This document shows positions 8,751-16,349 of a DNA stretch of 64,000 bases, one piece after another (positions within the stretch are counted from its first letter, which is position 1; each line of letters opens with the position of its first letter). The notes under the pieces are model-generated. The model saw only the letters and a program-made list of their open reading frames with translations, was not told the origin of the DNA and did no database searches. Location of the stretch: assembly GCA_034440495.1 (NCBI GenBank), contig JAWXCE010000030.1, positions 46,049 through 110,048 on the forward strand, read 5' to 3'. The translations under genes and the position numbers were made by a program. Origin of the DNA: JAWXCE01 sp034440495 (GTDB taxonomy: Bacteria > Pseudomonadota > Alphaproteobacteria > Rhizobiales > Rhodomicrobiaceae).

Positions 8751-9116
8751 ATGAAAAAGCTTATGGCGGCGCTTGGCGTCATTACGGTTGCAGGTCTTGG
8801 CGCGTTTTCGACAGCCCCAGAGGTGAGCGCGCAAGGCTATCACTCGCGCAATGAAAGCCGTTACGAATACAATTACTCGCGCCCCCGTCCGCAGCGTCCA
8901 TCCGATGGCTGCGGCGCAACTATCCGCGCAACTGGCGTTGGCAACGTCATCACGGGCATCGCTCGCATCAATTCCACGCGCGCCTGGAACCGCGAAGTCC
9001 GCTCGGTTTACGGCCCAAGCTATAGCTGGAGCAACGCGAAAAGCAAAGCTGTGGAATGCGAGCGCGTAAAACTGACCGTCCGCTGCACGGCAAAAGCACG
9101 CCCTTGCAGAGGCTAA
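8751..9116 (+). CDS. Small exported protein of unknown function
   Basis: 121 residues. ATG 8751 follows GGGGAAG and begins a clear Sec signal peptide (MKKLMAALGVITVAGLGAF, cleavage near VSAQG). The mature part is rich in Tyr, Ser and Arg early (ESRYEYNYSRPRPQRP), then contains three cysteines near the C-terminus and a GCGATIRATGVGN segment. I recognise no domain. It stands alone between gcvPB and a Tat-type exported protein and is followed by a good intrinsic terminator, so it is a monocistronic unit. An ORF extension upstream to 8661 has no supporting start site. Confidence 0.7.
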   Translation: MKKLMAALGVITVAGLGAFSTAPEVSAQGYHSRNESRYEYNYSRPRPQRPSDGCGATIRATGVGNVITGIARINSTRAWNREVRSVYGPSYSWSNAKSKAVECERVKLTVRCTAKARPCRG

Positions 9117-9135
9117 TTATCACAAGTTTTAATTT

Positions 9136-9166
9136 AAAAAAGCCGGGAGAAATCCTGGCTTTTTTT
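9136..9166 (+). terminator. Intrinsic terminator
   Basis: AAAAAAGCCGGG and CCTGGCTTTTTTT form a stem around AGAAAT with one internal mismatch or wobble, followed by the T-run, 20 bases after the stop at 9116. The flanking A-run makes it potentially bidirectional. Confidence 0.85.
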
Positions 9167-9240
9167 ATATAATTTGGTGATGAGGCTTTAAGAAAACCCC
9201 GCTACAGTCCGGTTATGGTTAACGGCGTGGAGTTCGCAAG

Positions 9241-10416
9241 ATGCCCGGTACACTTTCCAGACGTTCGACTTTGGCGCTGATCGCATCCGCCGGGGTTTAT
9301 ACGTTCTTCAATAGAGCTGGCTGGGCCGCGCCCGCTTATTCACAGGAAGACTTAAGTAAACTGACTGACGAACAACGTCAGCGGCTTTCCGCCTATTGGG
9401 CAGCGCGCGACATTCATGATACTAAAGCCGCCACTTACTGGTCAGGGGTTGAATCAAAGCGCGCTGGACGGAAAAAGAAAAACGCCGCGAAGATCGCAAT
9501 TATTGCAGATGATTACGTTTACGAGCACGCGCCCGTCTACCAAGGCCCGCCCGCGCCGGCGGATGTGTTCGCAAGTCTTGCCAAGACGCCAAAGATCCCG
9601 CCCAAAACCATCGCCGTGGTTGCCGACCTGCTGCGGAACGCGCAGGAAAAGTATGGCTTTGCTCCTTTGATGCTGGGGGATGACGAGTTTAAGCGCCGCT
9701 ATGCCGCTGAAGCTGTGCGGTTAAAGTTCACCAAGGATCAGATCGTGCGGGTTTATTCGCTGGAAACCGGCGGGTATGGTGCCTTCGACATGCAGGCTGG
9801 ATATAATCCGGTGACGAAGAAGGTGAAGCCGATTTCGACGGCGCTTGGCTATGCACAGCTACTGAGCGCAAATTCGGTGGAGGTTTTGGGCAAATACGGG
9901 CCGGGTTTTGCGGCGCGGCTTGAGGCGATGGCGGCGCTGACGCAGGATGTTGCACGCAGCAAGCATTTGCGCGCAAAGTCTAAGGTGGTGCGGGCGATGG
10001 GGCGGGATGCGCGGGGAGTCGGCGATAGCTGGCCAGCGCACATGAAGTTTGGCGGCACCCCGAAAGGTCAGGCGATGCACGCGATGAACCTGGACGCGGA
10101 TGTTGGGCCGTGGATGCAAATCCAGAAGTTGGATAGCACGCGCGATTACGCTGTGAAGCGTGGGATGCCAGTGCTGACTGGGGGCGAACTGGAAATGATG
10201 AATCTAGCCGGGCCAAGCCGGGGCTTTGAAATGCTGATGCCCATCGCCAAGGATGCATCAACGTCTAACTTTTTTGATCGCGGCGGGTATGAGCGCAACC
10301 CGGTCGTGCATAATAAAACGGCCGCGCAACTGCTCACGCGCATGAACGAGATCATGGATCGAAACCGTACCAAGGACGGCGCGCGCATGTTCGATCAAAT
10401 ATTCGATCAACTTTAG
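9241..10416 (+). CDS. Exported protein with transglycosylase-like segment, function unknown
   Basis: 391 residues. The N-terminus SRRSTLALIASAGV resembles a twin-arginine signal (RR then a weakly hydrophobic core, cleavage near AAPA). The middle has YSLETGGYGAFDMQAGYN followed by ALGYAQLLSANSVE. That spacing of a glutamate-glycine turn and a later GYAQL resembles the catalytic glutamate and Gly-x-x-Gln-Leu region of SLT/lysozyme-like folds, so a periplasmic lytic transglycosylase-like protein is possible. The rest (KFGGTPKGQAMHAMNLD, LAGPSRGFEML) I do not recognise. Downstream is a palindromic repeat that could act as terminator. Confidence 0.65.
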   Translation: MPGTLSRRSTLALIASAGVYTFFNRAGWAAPAYSQEDLSKLTDEQRQRLSAYWAARDIHDTKAATYWSGVESKRAGRKKKNAAKIAIIADDYVYEHAPVYQGPPAPADVFASLAKTPKIPPKTIAVVADLLRNAQEKYGFAPLMLGDDEFKRRYAAEAVRLKFTKDQIVRVYSLETGGYGAFDMQAGYNPVTKKVKPISTALGYAQLLSANSVEVLGKYGPGFAARLEAMAALTQDVARSKHLRAKSKVVRAMGRDARGVGDSWPAHMKFGGTPKGQAMHAMNLDADVGPWMQIQKLDSTRDYAVKRGMPVLTGGELEMMNLAGPSRGFEMLMPIAKDASTSNFFDRGGYERNPVVHNKTAAQLLTRMNEIMDRNRTKDGARMFDQIFDQL

Positions 10417-10444
10417 CGTCTATCCGATTGTTCTCAAATCTACG

Positions 10445-10531
10445 TCATGGCGGGACTTGATCCGGCCATCCAGATAAACAAGGATTGCTCGTTGATAATA
10501 AACTGGATGGCCGGATCAAGTCCGGCCATGA
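10445..10531. repeat. Dispersed palindromic repeat, copy 2 (29-bp arms)
   Basis: The arms 10445-10473 and 10503-10531 are inverted copies with one mismatch (TCATGGCGGGACTTGATCCG reading inward). It lies between the convergent ends of the 9241 gene and the F0 operon and would form a long stable hairpin in either transcript. Confidence 0.9.
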
Positions 10532-10615
10532 TAAAACTATGCTGCTTTAATCTCGGCAGAACACTTTGGCGGCGTAAACAAATTCAGCAAAGTATAAACT
10601 TGAAAGACACAAACC

Positions 10616-11107
10616 TCAATTGAGTTTTGCGTTAACCGATCGGATGCCCTGACCGATCAGGTCGTTTGCTGTAGTGCCGGGAAGTTTCTGCGCTATCACG
10701 GACTCGGCCGCTGCGATGGCGATGTCTATGGCGCGGTTGCGCGCTTCTTCCGCCACCTGGGTCTCGGCGCGGGCGATTTTCTCCTCGGCGATCCGCGTGC
10801 GGCGCTCCAGCATGCTAGCGAACGAGGCTTTGGCTTCACGTGAATAAGCGTCCGCTTCACGCTTAGCGGTTGCGACGATCTCTTCGGCCTCTCGCTCAGC
10901 ATCGCGCTGCTTGCGCTTGTAGTCGTCGAGGATGCCTTGAGCCTCCTCACGCAGACGGCGCGCTTCCTCAAGCTGGCGGCGAATTTCATCGGCGCGGTTG
11001 TCGAGCATTTGCCCGACCTTTTTGAAGACCTTCAGATACATAAGCAGCCCGATAAATCCCACGAAGGAGACGAGCACCCAAAATTCTGGTGTCTTAGGAT
11101 CAAACAT
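10616..11107 (-). CDS. atpF: ATP synthase F0 subunit b
   Basis: 163 residues of the peripheral stalk. An N-terminal membrane helix (FWVLVSFVGFIGLLMYL) precedes a long charged coiled coil rich in Arg, Glu and Ala. This is the b-type chain of the b/b' pair found in alphaproteobacteria. Last gene of atpI-atpB-atpE-b'-b, 14 bases after the b' gene. F1 genes are not in this window, as usual in this order where F0 and F1 operons are separate. Confidence 0.95.
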   Translation of the reverse strand: MFDPKTPEFWVLVSFVGFIGLLMYLKVFKKVGQMLDNRADEIRRQLEEARRLREEAQGILDDYKRKQRDAEREAEEIVATAKREADAYSREAKASFASMLERRTRIAEEKIARAETQVAEEARNRAIDIAIAAAESVIAQKLPGTTANDLIGQGIRSVNAKLN

Positions 11108-11121
11108 CCGGTTTCCGCCTG

Positions 11122-11607
11122 TTATCGTGCCGCGACGCTTGCCAGCGCGGTGTCAACTTCGTTCTTGGCCGCCGCCGAGCCAAGGATTTTTTCTATCACC
11201 GCAGAAGTGGCGTCACGCGCTATAACTTGCACTTTTTCAACGCTATCGGCTTTGAGCGCAATGATTCGAGCCTCGGCTTCGGCATTTTTCGCGGCGATGT
11301 CTTTGTCGAGCGCTGCGCGATCTGCGGCCATTTTCGCGCTCAGATCGTCGCGGGTTTTGCCGACAATGACGGCGCCGCGCGCACGGGCATCGGCCAGCGC
11401 CTGCTCATAAGCGCTGATTGCTGATTCCGTCTGCGCTTTCAGGCTTTGCGCGGCGGCGATGTCGCCGTTGATACGCGCATTGCGCTCATCGATCACTTCG
11501 CCAATACGCGGCAAAGCGATATTCGCCATCGCTAGGTAAAGCGCGACGAACACGATGGCGAGCCAAATAAGCTGCGGCGCGAAATCGCCAATGTTTAACT
11601 GCGGCAT
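11122..11607 (-). CDS. ATP synthase F0 subunit b'
   Basis: 161 residues, second peripheral-stalk chain. The N-terminal region DFAPQLIWLAIVFVALYLAM is the membrane anchor, followed by ALPRIGEVIDERNARINGDI, a well-conserved b' signature, and an amphipathic coiled coil. It immediately follows atpE in the operon, the normal position for b' (called atpG or atpX in some genomes). Confidence 0.94.
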   Translation of the reverse strand: MPQLNIGDFAPQLIWLAIVFVALYLAMANIALPRIGEVIDERNARINGDIAAAQSLKAQTESAISAYEQALADARARGAVIVGKTRDDLSAKMAADRAALDKDIAAKNAEAEARIIALKADSVEKVQVIARDATSAVIEKILGSAAAKNEVDTALASVAAR

Positions 11608-11681
11608 GAAGGTCTCGCTGTCAATTCACGCACTATCCCGGAGCAATTGCGCCGGGATCGAAACGTTAAAGGCTTGTTCGA

Positions 11682-11909
11682 TCAAAATACGAACAGGATG
11701 ATGAGCGCGACGATCAGGCCGAACAGGCCGGTCGCTTCAGCAAGCGCGAAGCCCAGAAGCAGGTTCGGAAACTGGCCGGGAGCGGCTGAAGGGTTGCGAA
11801 GCGCGCCGCCGAGAAAGCTGGAAAAGATGTTGCCGATGGCAAGGCCTGCGCCGACGAGTGCGAAACATGCGAGGCCTGCACCAATGAATTTTGCTGCTGC
11901 TGGTTCCAT
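11682..11909 (-). CDS. atpE: ATP synthase F0 subunit c
   Basis: 75-residue proteolipid that forms the rotor ring. Two hydrophobic helices are joined by a polar loop; the proton-binding glutamate is in FALAEATGLFGLIVA. ATG 11909 has AGGAGAC just upstream. An in-frame extension toward 11975 would run into the atpB end and is not supported. Confidence 0.97.
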   Translation of the reverse strand: MEPAAAKFIGAGLACFALVGAGLAIGNIFSSFLGGALRNPSAAPGQFPNLLLGFALAEATGLFGLIVALIILFVF

Positions 11910-11952
11910 GAAAGTCTCCTGTGGTTGAACTGTATGTTTGTATGACGTTGGA

Positions 11953-12732
11953 TTAGTGATGCATGTGAAGCGCATCGTTGAGATAAATGCAAGTCAGGAC
12001 GGCGAATACAAATGCCTGCAGGAACGCGATCAGCAACTCCAGGCCCGTGAAGGCCACCATAAAGGCTAGTGGCGCCCATCCGCCCAAAAAGCCCAAGCCC
12101 ACCACAAAACTCGCAAACACTTTCAGCATTGTGTGGCCTGCCATCATATTGGCGAAAAGGCGCACCGACAGACTTACGGGACGGGTCAAATATGTGAACA
12201 ATTCGATGACGAATAGCAATGGCACGAGCGGCATCGGAATGCCTGACGGCACGAACAATTTCAGAAAACCAATACCATTTCTCGCGAACCCGATTACGGT
12301 AACGCCAATTATAACAACTGCCGCAAGCGCAAACGTGACGATGATATGGCTTGTTACAGTGAACGCGCCGGGGATCATGCCAAACATGTTTAGGAACAGC
12401 ACGAACATGAACAGCGTGAAAATGAATGGGAAGTAGGGCATCGCCTCACGCCCGGAATTGTCACGCACCATTTTGGCGACGAACTCGTAAGCCATTTCGG
12501 CCATGGACTGGAAGCGGCCCGGCACCAGCGCGCGATCGCGCATGGCGAGGACAAGGAACAAGGTTATCGAAACCGCAGCGATGACCATCCAAAGTGATGA
12601 GTTGGTAAATGAAGCGTCGTAGCCGAAGATATTGATGGGGATAATGCGCTCAATCTCGAATTGATGCATCGGGTCGAACACTTTGCCGCCCGCCGCACCT
12701 TCTGCGCCACCCGCGTTTTTATCAGCCGCCAC
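11953..12732 (-). CDS. atpB: ATP synthase F0 subunit a
   Basis: 259-residue stator channel subunit. The essential arginine is in the helix LSVRLFANMMAGH. Conserved segments PYFPFIFTLFMFVLFLNMFG and QAFVFAVLTCIYLNDA are present. It starts with GTG at 12732, supported by AGGGA eight bases upstream, and the N-terminus has an extra Gly/Ala-rich stretch of about 18 residues before DPMHQFEIERIIP. Confidence 0.96.
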   Translation of the reverse strand: MAADKNAGGAEGAAGGKVFDPMHQFEIERIIPINIFGYDASFTNSSLWMVIAAVSITLFLVLAMRDRALVPGRFQSMAEMAYEFVAKMVRDNSGREAMPYFPFIFTLFMFVLFLNMFGMIPGAFTVTSHIIVTFALAAVVIIGVTVIGFARNGIGFLKLFVPSGIPMPLVPLLFVIELFTYLTRPVSLSVRLFANMMAGHTMLKVFASFVVGLGFLGGWAPLAFMVAFTGLELLIAFLQAFVFAVLTCIYLNDALHMHH

Positions 12733-12773
12733 TCTTCAATTCCCTATGCCTGCGGCCGCGCCGCACTCTCATC

Positions 12774-13121
12774 TCAAAGTTTGCTCTGCATAGCTTTCGC
12801 AGAACGTATGGCGTTGTAGATGCCGACACCGGCGCCGAACAGCAAGCCAACTATCAAAGCCAGCGGCTTCGACCCCAGCCCTGCGTCAATGGCATAGCCG
12901 AGAAGCCCGCCCACCACAACGCCGGCGATCATCTCCGCCGACATTCTGAACGCCGTTCCCATTGCCTTGCCGCGCGCTTCCGGCGTCTCTGTCTTGGGCG
13001 CCTCGCCGCGAACCTCGCCCAGCTTGCCGCCCAGTTTGTCCAGCCGCTCCTTGAACTCACGCCGCTCGGCGTCGGAAATAACGCCGCGCTCGTCGTCGCC
13101 ATTGTCGGAGAATGACATCAT
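12774..13121 (-). CDS. atpI: ATP synthase assembly protein I
   Basis: 115 residues. A charged N-terminal half (EFKERLDKLGGKLGEV) is followed by two membrane helices (IAGVVVGGLLGYAIDAGLG and ALIVGLLFGAGVGIYN), the AtpI pattern, proposed to help c-ring assembly and Mg uptake. Start choices are ATG 13121, ATG 13118 or TTG 13160; none has a strong Shine-Dalgarno and 13121 gives the family length. First gene of the F0 operon, 41 bases upstream of atpB. Confidence 0.88.
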   Translation of the reverse strand: MMSFSDNGDDERGVISDAERREFKERLDKLGGKLGEVRGEAPKTETPEARGKAMGTAFRMSAEMIAGVVVGGLLGYAIDAGLGSKPLALIVGLLFGAGVGIYNAIRSAKAMQSKL

Positions 13122-13171
13122 CGTTGCCCGTAAGGCGTTGAAATTTCGAGTTTCGTCCAAATCTTGACACG

Positions 13172-13200
13172 ACCTTAAAGACGCCGCCGCGCGGTGTCAA
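13172..13200 (-). promoter_or_regulatory. Candidate sigma-70-type promoter of the F0 operon
   Basis: On the minus strand TTGACA (13200-13195) is followed after exactly 17 bases by TAAGGT (13177-13172), about 50 bases before atpI. The -35 is perfect, the -10 only three of six. The same TTGACA is one arm of an 8-bp inverted repeat, CTTGACAC (13163-13170) and GTGTCAAG (13194-13201). Confidence 0.5.
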
Positions 13201-13286
13201 GTTCGTGTGATTGGATTTAGGTTACTGTTATTAAACAGGTATTTGACGGGGAGCGTCAGGCGGGGCAAAACATCGCAACGGCACGC

Positions 13287-13649
13287 TCACAGCCGCGCGG
13301 CGAGCCTTTGCAGCCGGGGCCGCACGCGCAGGAAGCCAAGATACGCCCGCTCCAGCAGCCATACGCCGCCGGGGAACGAAAACGCCCATGCCAGCGGACG
13401 GAACGCGGGTAGCCGCCGCCACACCTCCATGAACGCCGTCGCGCCGGAGCGCGCTTCGCCGCCGGGCATCACCACATGAAACCGAGCAAGCGCCGCCTCG
13501 CGTCCGACGCCGCACGTGCCCCCCTCGCCGCTCTGGCTCACATCCACCCACTCCAGCTCTTCTGCGCCGCGCAAGCGCCGGTAAAACGCAACTTCGCGCA
13601 AGCACAACGGGCACGCGCCATCGAACAACACGGACGGTTTTTCTATCAT
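13287..13649 (-). CDS. DCC-family (DUF393) thiol-disulfide oxidoreductase-like protein
   Basis: 120 residues with the family-defining motif DGACPLC (D10, C13, C16) directly after the first strand (SVLFDGACPLCLREV), a thioredoxin-like arrangement. The C-terminal WAFSFPGGVWLLERAYLGF segment is also typical. The biological role of DCC proteins is poorly defined. The gene is markedly GC-rich compared with the AT-richer spacer next to it. Single gene, no obvious partners. Confidence 0.88.
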   Translation of the reverse strand: MIEKPSVLFDGACPLCLREVAFYRRLRGAEELEWVDVSQSGEGGTCGVGREAALARFHVVMPGGEARSGATAFMEVWRRLPAFRPLAWAFSFPGGVWLLERAYLGFLRVRPRLQRLAARL

Positions 13650-14017
13650 ACCAGCAATATCGCCACGAGCCTGCTTTGGATCAATACGTAACTGCTTCCA
13701 TGTTTTTATCCTGTCAACACTGCCTCACGCGATGGGCCAACGCCTGACTTTAGCATTTCGCTAGAGCGGTAAATCAGGGGCGATATGCGCAGAAAAAGCG
13801 CTGCGCCGATCCACAACGTAAGCGCGCAAAAGCGTCGCAGTTCAACTTTTTGGAACTGTAACCCAAAAACACGCTAGTGCAGTTGTCGTGCTCACTTTTT
13901 CGTCAAAATGATCAACAGCTGTGCAAATTTGCATGGCAGCTATTCGCAGGGAACCCACTTTCTGAACACATTTCGCCAGTTTCACCCCCGGCTTCGTTAA
14001 CAACGGGTAAAGGCGTA
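13650..14017. other. 368-bp intergenic spacer upstream of rlpA
   Basis: Lies between two divergently transcribed genes (DUF393 minus, rlpA plus), so it should hold promoters for both. I see no RNA gene, repeat copy or convincing -35/-10 pair. Frames through it are open (an rlpA-frame extension to 13877) but lack start sites and family similarity. Confidence 0.6.
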
Positions 14018-14632
14018 ATGTACCAACTCAAAAAGTATGGCGTGAAACTTATCGTTTTGTTTGCATCGTCTATGACTGGCGGGGCCGCGTTTGCAGAGTG
14101 CGGCGTCGCATCGTATTACTGGCAGGGTAAAATCACGGCCAATGGCGAGCGGTATCACGCGGACGGCATCAGCGCTGCGCATAAGACGCTGCCATTCGGC
14201 ACCGAGGTTCTGGTGAAGCATCAGCGCAGCGGCAAATCGATGGTGTTGCGCATCAACGATCGCGGACCTTACATCAAGGGCCGCATTATCGACCTGTCGC
14301 GCGGCGCCAACCGGATTTTCGGCATGGACGGCGTGGCGCCGGTGTGTATCTCGGTGATTTCTTATGGCAACGGCCGGTATGTCGGCAACACCGGACGCAC
14401 CCGCGTCGCCGGTGTGTCGCGCCGCAAAAACGTGAGGCTCGCCTCGGCAACCAGCCGCCGCAAAAGCCGCGTGACGCTGGCTTCGCTTTCGGAGCGCCGC
14501 AAAATGCGCGTCGCCCGCCGCGCGCAACCGGTACGTAGCGCCAGCGTTAAAGCGCGCCGCTACAGCGCCAAGGTGGCCCGTGCAAACGCCCGGCAGGCAG
14601 CCGCTCAAGCCCGGCGTGAAGCCAGAGGCTAG
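14018..14632 (+). CDS. rlpA: RlpA-like septal ring lytic transglycosylase family protein
   Basis: 204 residues: signal peptide (YGVKLIVLFASSMTGGAAFA), then a double-psi beta-barrel domain with CGVASYYWQGKITANGERY, KTLPFGTEVLV, LRINDRGPYIKGRIIDLSRG and the conserved catalytic aspartate in NDRGP. RlpA cleaves peptidoglycan glycans lacking stem peptides. Instead of the C-terminal SPOR domain of E. coli RlpA there is a strongly basic Ala/Arg/Ser tail (about 70 residues) that may bind cell wall or anionic polymer. ATG 14018 chosen; the upstream open frame has no signal peptide arrangement. Confidence 0.88.
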   Translation: MYQLKKYGVKLIVLFASSMTGGAAFAECGVASYYWQGKITANGERYHADGISAAHKTLPFGTEVLVKHQRSGKSMVLRINDRGPYIKGRIIDLSRGANRIFGMDGVAPVCISVISYGNGRYVGNTGRTRVAGVSRRKNVRLASATSRRKSRVTLASLSERRKMRVARRAQPVRSASVKARRYSAKVARANARQAAAQARREARG

Positions 14633-14718
14633 ATTCGCCCCTTCAACGATTGCGCATTGCAATGCAGCAGCACCGTTGATCTCTTGACCCTTTAACCGGG
14701 CGCGGCGAATGTGGCCTC

Positions 14719-15426
14719 ATGATCCAACATCGCCGCGCCTGGACAGCAACCGTCCTCACCGTTTTGCCGGACATGTTCCCCGGCCCGCTCGGCGCCAGCC
14801 TTTCCGGCCGCGCGCGCCTCAATGGTATCTGGAAACTTGACGTTCTGGACATCCGCAACTTTGCGAACGACCGGCACCGCACCGTGGACGACACGCCAGC
14901 AGGCGGTGGCCCCGGCATGGTGATGCGCGCCGACGTTGCCGCCGCCGCGATCGACTCCGCCCGCGCCAAAGCGCCGGATCTAGCTCTTATATATATGTCG
15001 CCACGCGGCGCGCCTTTAACGCAATCGCGCACGCGGGCGCTCGCAGAAAGCCCCGGGGCCATAATCCTGTGCGGGCGGTTCGAAGGCGTGGATGAGCGCT
15101 TGATCGAGGCGCGGTGGCTGGAGGAAATCTCGGTCGGCGATTACGTGCTGTCGGGTGGCGAGTTGGCCGCAATGGTATTGATCGACGCCTGCGTGCGCCT
15201 TTTACCCGGTGTGATGGGCGCCGACGCTTCCGGCGTCGAGGAGAGTTTTGAAAACGGCCTACTTGAATATCCGCACTACACCAAGCCGCGCAAATGGGAG
15301 GGGCGTGACATCCCCGATGTGCTCCTCTCTGGCGACCACGGCAAAATCGCGGAATGGCGGCGGCGGCAATCCGAGGAAATTACGAGGCGGGTCCGGCCCG
15401 ATTTGATGAAGAAGCCGAAAGCATAA
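14719..15426 (+). CDS. trmD: tRNA (guanine37-N1)-methyltransferase
   Basis: SPOUT-class, SAM-dependent enzyme making m1G37, which prevents frameshifting. 235 residues. Knot motifs are visible: GGGPGMVMRADV, ILCGRFEGVDERLIE and SVGDYVLSGGELAAMVLIDA. The usual rpsP-rimM partners are not upstream here; rlpA is. rplS follows after about 150 bases. Confidence 0.97.
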   Translation: MIQHRRAWTATVLTVLPDMFPGPLGASLSGRARLNGIWKLDVLDIRNFANDRHRTVDDTPAGGGPGMVMRADVAAAAIDSARAKAPDLALIYMSPRGAPLTQSRTRALAESPGAIILCGRFEGVDERLIEARWLEEISVGDYVLSGGELAAMVLIDACVRLLPGVMGADASGVEESFENGLLEYPHYTKPRKWEGRDIPDVLLSGDHGKIAEWRRRQSEEITRRVRPDLMKKPKA

Positions 15427-15573
15427 GATCGCCTCAAAACAGCGTCTCGACAAGCTTTGCATTATGTCCTATGACTTCGTCTCCATTCCAATGAGCGCGA
15501 CTGAAGTCACGCGCGCGAGCGCGGCCCACGCATGACGCTTCCGTTGGGTAAGCTCGAAAACAGGATTGACGTG

Positions 15574-16233
15574 ATGAACATTATTCAGCAGCTAGAACAG
15601 GAATACGCGGCCGAGTTGGCCGAGAAGCGTGCCGTGCCGGAATTTTCACCCGGCGACACCGTTCGCGTCAGCGTGAAGGTCGTGGAAGGCGCTCGCGAGC
15701 GCGTGCAGGCTTATGAAGGCGTGTGCATCGCGCGCTCCGGCTACGGCCTTAACGAAAGCTTCACAGTTCGCAAAATTTCCTACGGCGAAGGCGTGGAGCG
15801 GGTATTTCCGGTCTATTCGCCATGGATCGACAGCATTTTCGTCGTGCGTCGCGGTAAGGTGCGACGCGCCAAGCTCTATTACCTACGCAACCTGCGCGGT
15901 AAAGCGGCCCGTATCGTCGAGAAAACCGAGAATCGCGCCAACGCTATCAAGCTCACAGGAGATTTCAAAGGCTTCAAGCGCCCGAAAGGCAAGCCGGACG
16001 ATCTGAAGCTCATCAAGGGCGTGGAGGACGTTTACAGCCGCCGCTTGAACGAGATCGGCATTTACAAATTTGAGCAACTCGCGAATTTGACCGATGAGGA
16101 AATCGTGCAGATCGATGAGGCGCTGAAGTTGAAGGGCCGCTTCGAGCGCGAAGATTGGGCAGGTCAGTCGCGGAACCTGATGGCCGAAACGACAGTCGAG
16201 GAAGTGCCGACGGAAGACGACGCGAAATCATAA
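15574..16233 (+). CDS. rplS: 50S ribosomal protein L19 with C-terminal helix-hairpin-helix-like extension
   Basis: Residues 1 to about 125 are ordinary L19 (MNIIQQLEQEYAAEL, FSPGDTVRVSVKV, RVQAYEGVCIARSG, KLYYLRNLRGKAARI), at the 30S-50S interface. The protein continues to 219 residues. Residues about 140-205 (PDDLKLIKGVEDVYSRRLNE..., LKGRFEREDWAGQS) match a small HhH-like module that I know from alphaproteobacterial L21 and NuoE C-termini. An acidic tail follows. ATG 15574 has CAGGA upstream and gives the canonical start; the longer frame from 15532 does not. Confidence 0.93.
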   Translation: MNIIQQLEQEYAAELAEKRAVPEFSPGDTVRVSVKVVEGARERVQAYEGVCIARSGYGLNESFTVRKISYGEGVERVFPVYSPWIDSIFVVRRGKVRRAKLYYLRNLRGKAARIVEKTENRANAIKLTGDFKGFKRPKGKPDDLKLIKGVEDVYSRRLNEIGIYKFEQLANLTDEEIVQIDEALKLKGRFEREDWAGQSRNLMAETTVEEVPTEDDAKS

Positions 16234-16256
16234 TCTGTATTATTCCGCTTTTTTTC

Positions 16257-16326
16257 GTCATCCCCGCAAAGGCGGGGATCCAGTGATTGGTAATTAAGAC
16301 TGGATGCCCGCCTTCGCGGGCATGAC
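16257..16326. repeat. Dispersed palindromic repeat, copy 3
   Basis: GTCATCCCCGCAAAGGCGGG ... CCGCCTTCGCGGGCATGAC between rplS and leuC. It has two nested hairpins: each half is itself a small palindrome and the outer ends GTCAT/ATGAC pair. Confidence 0.88.
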
Positions 16327-16349
16327 ATTGCTCATATTTGGGTGGTGTT

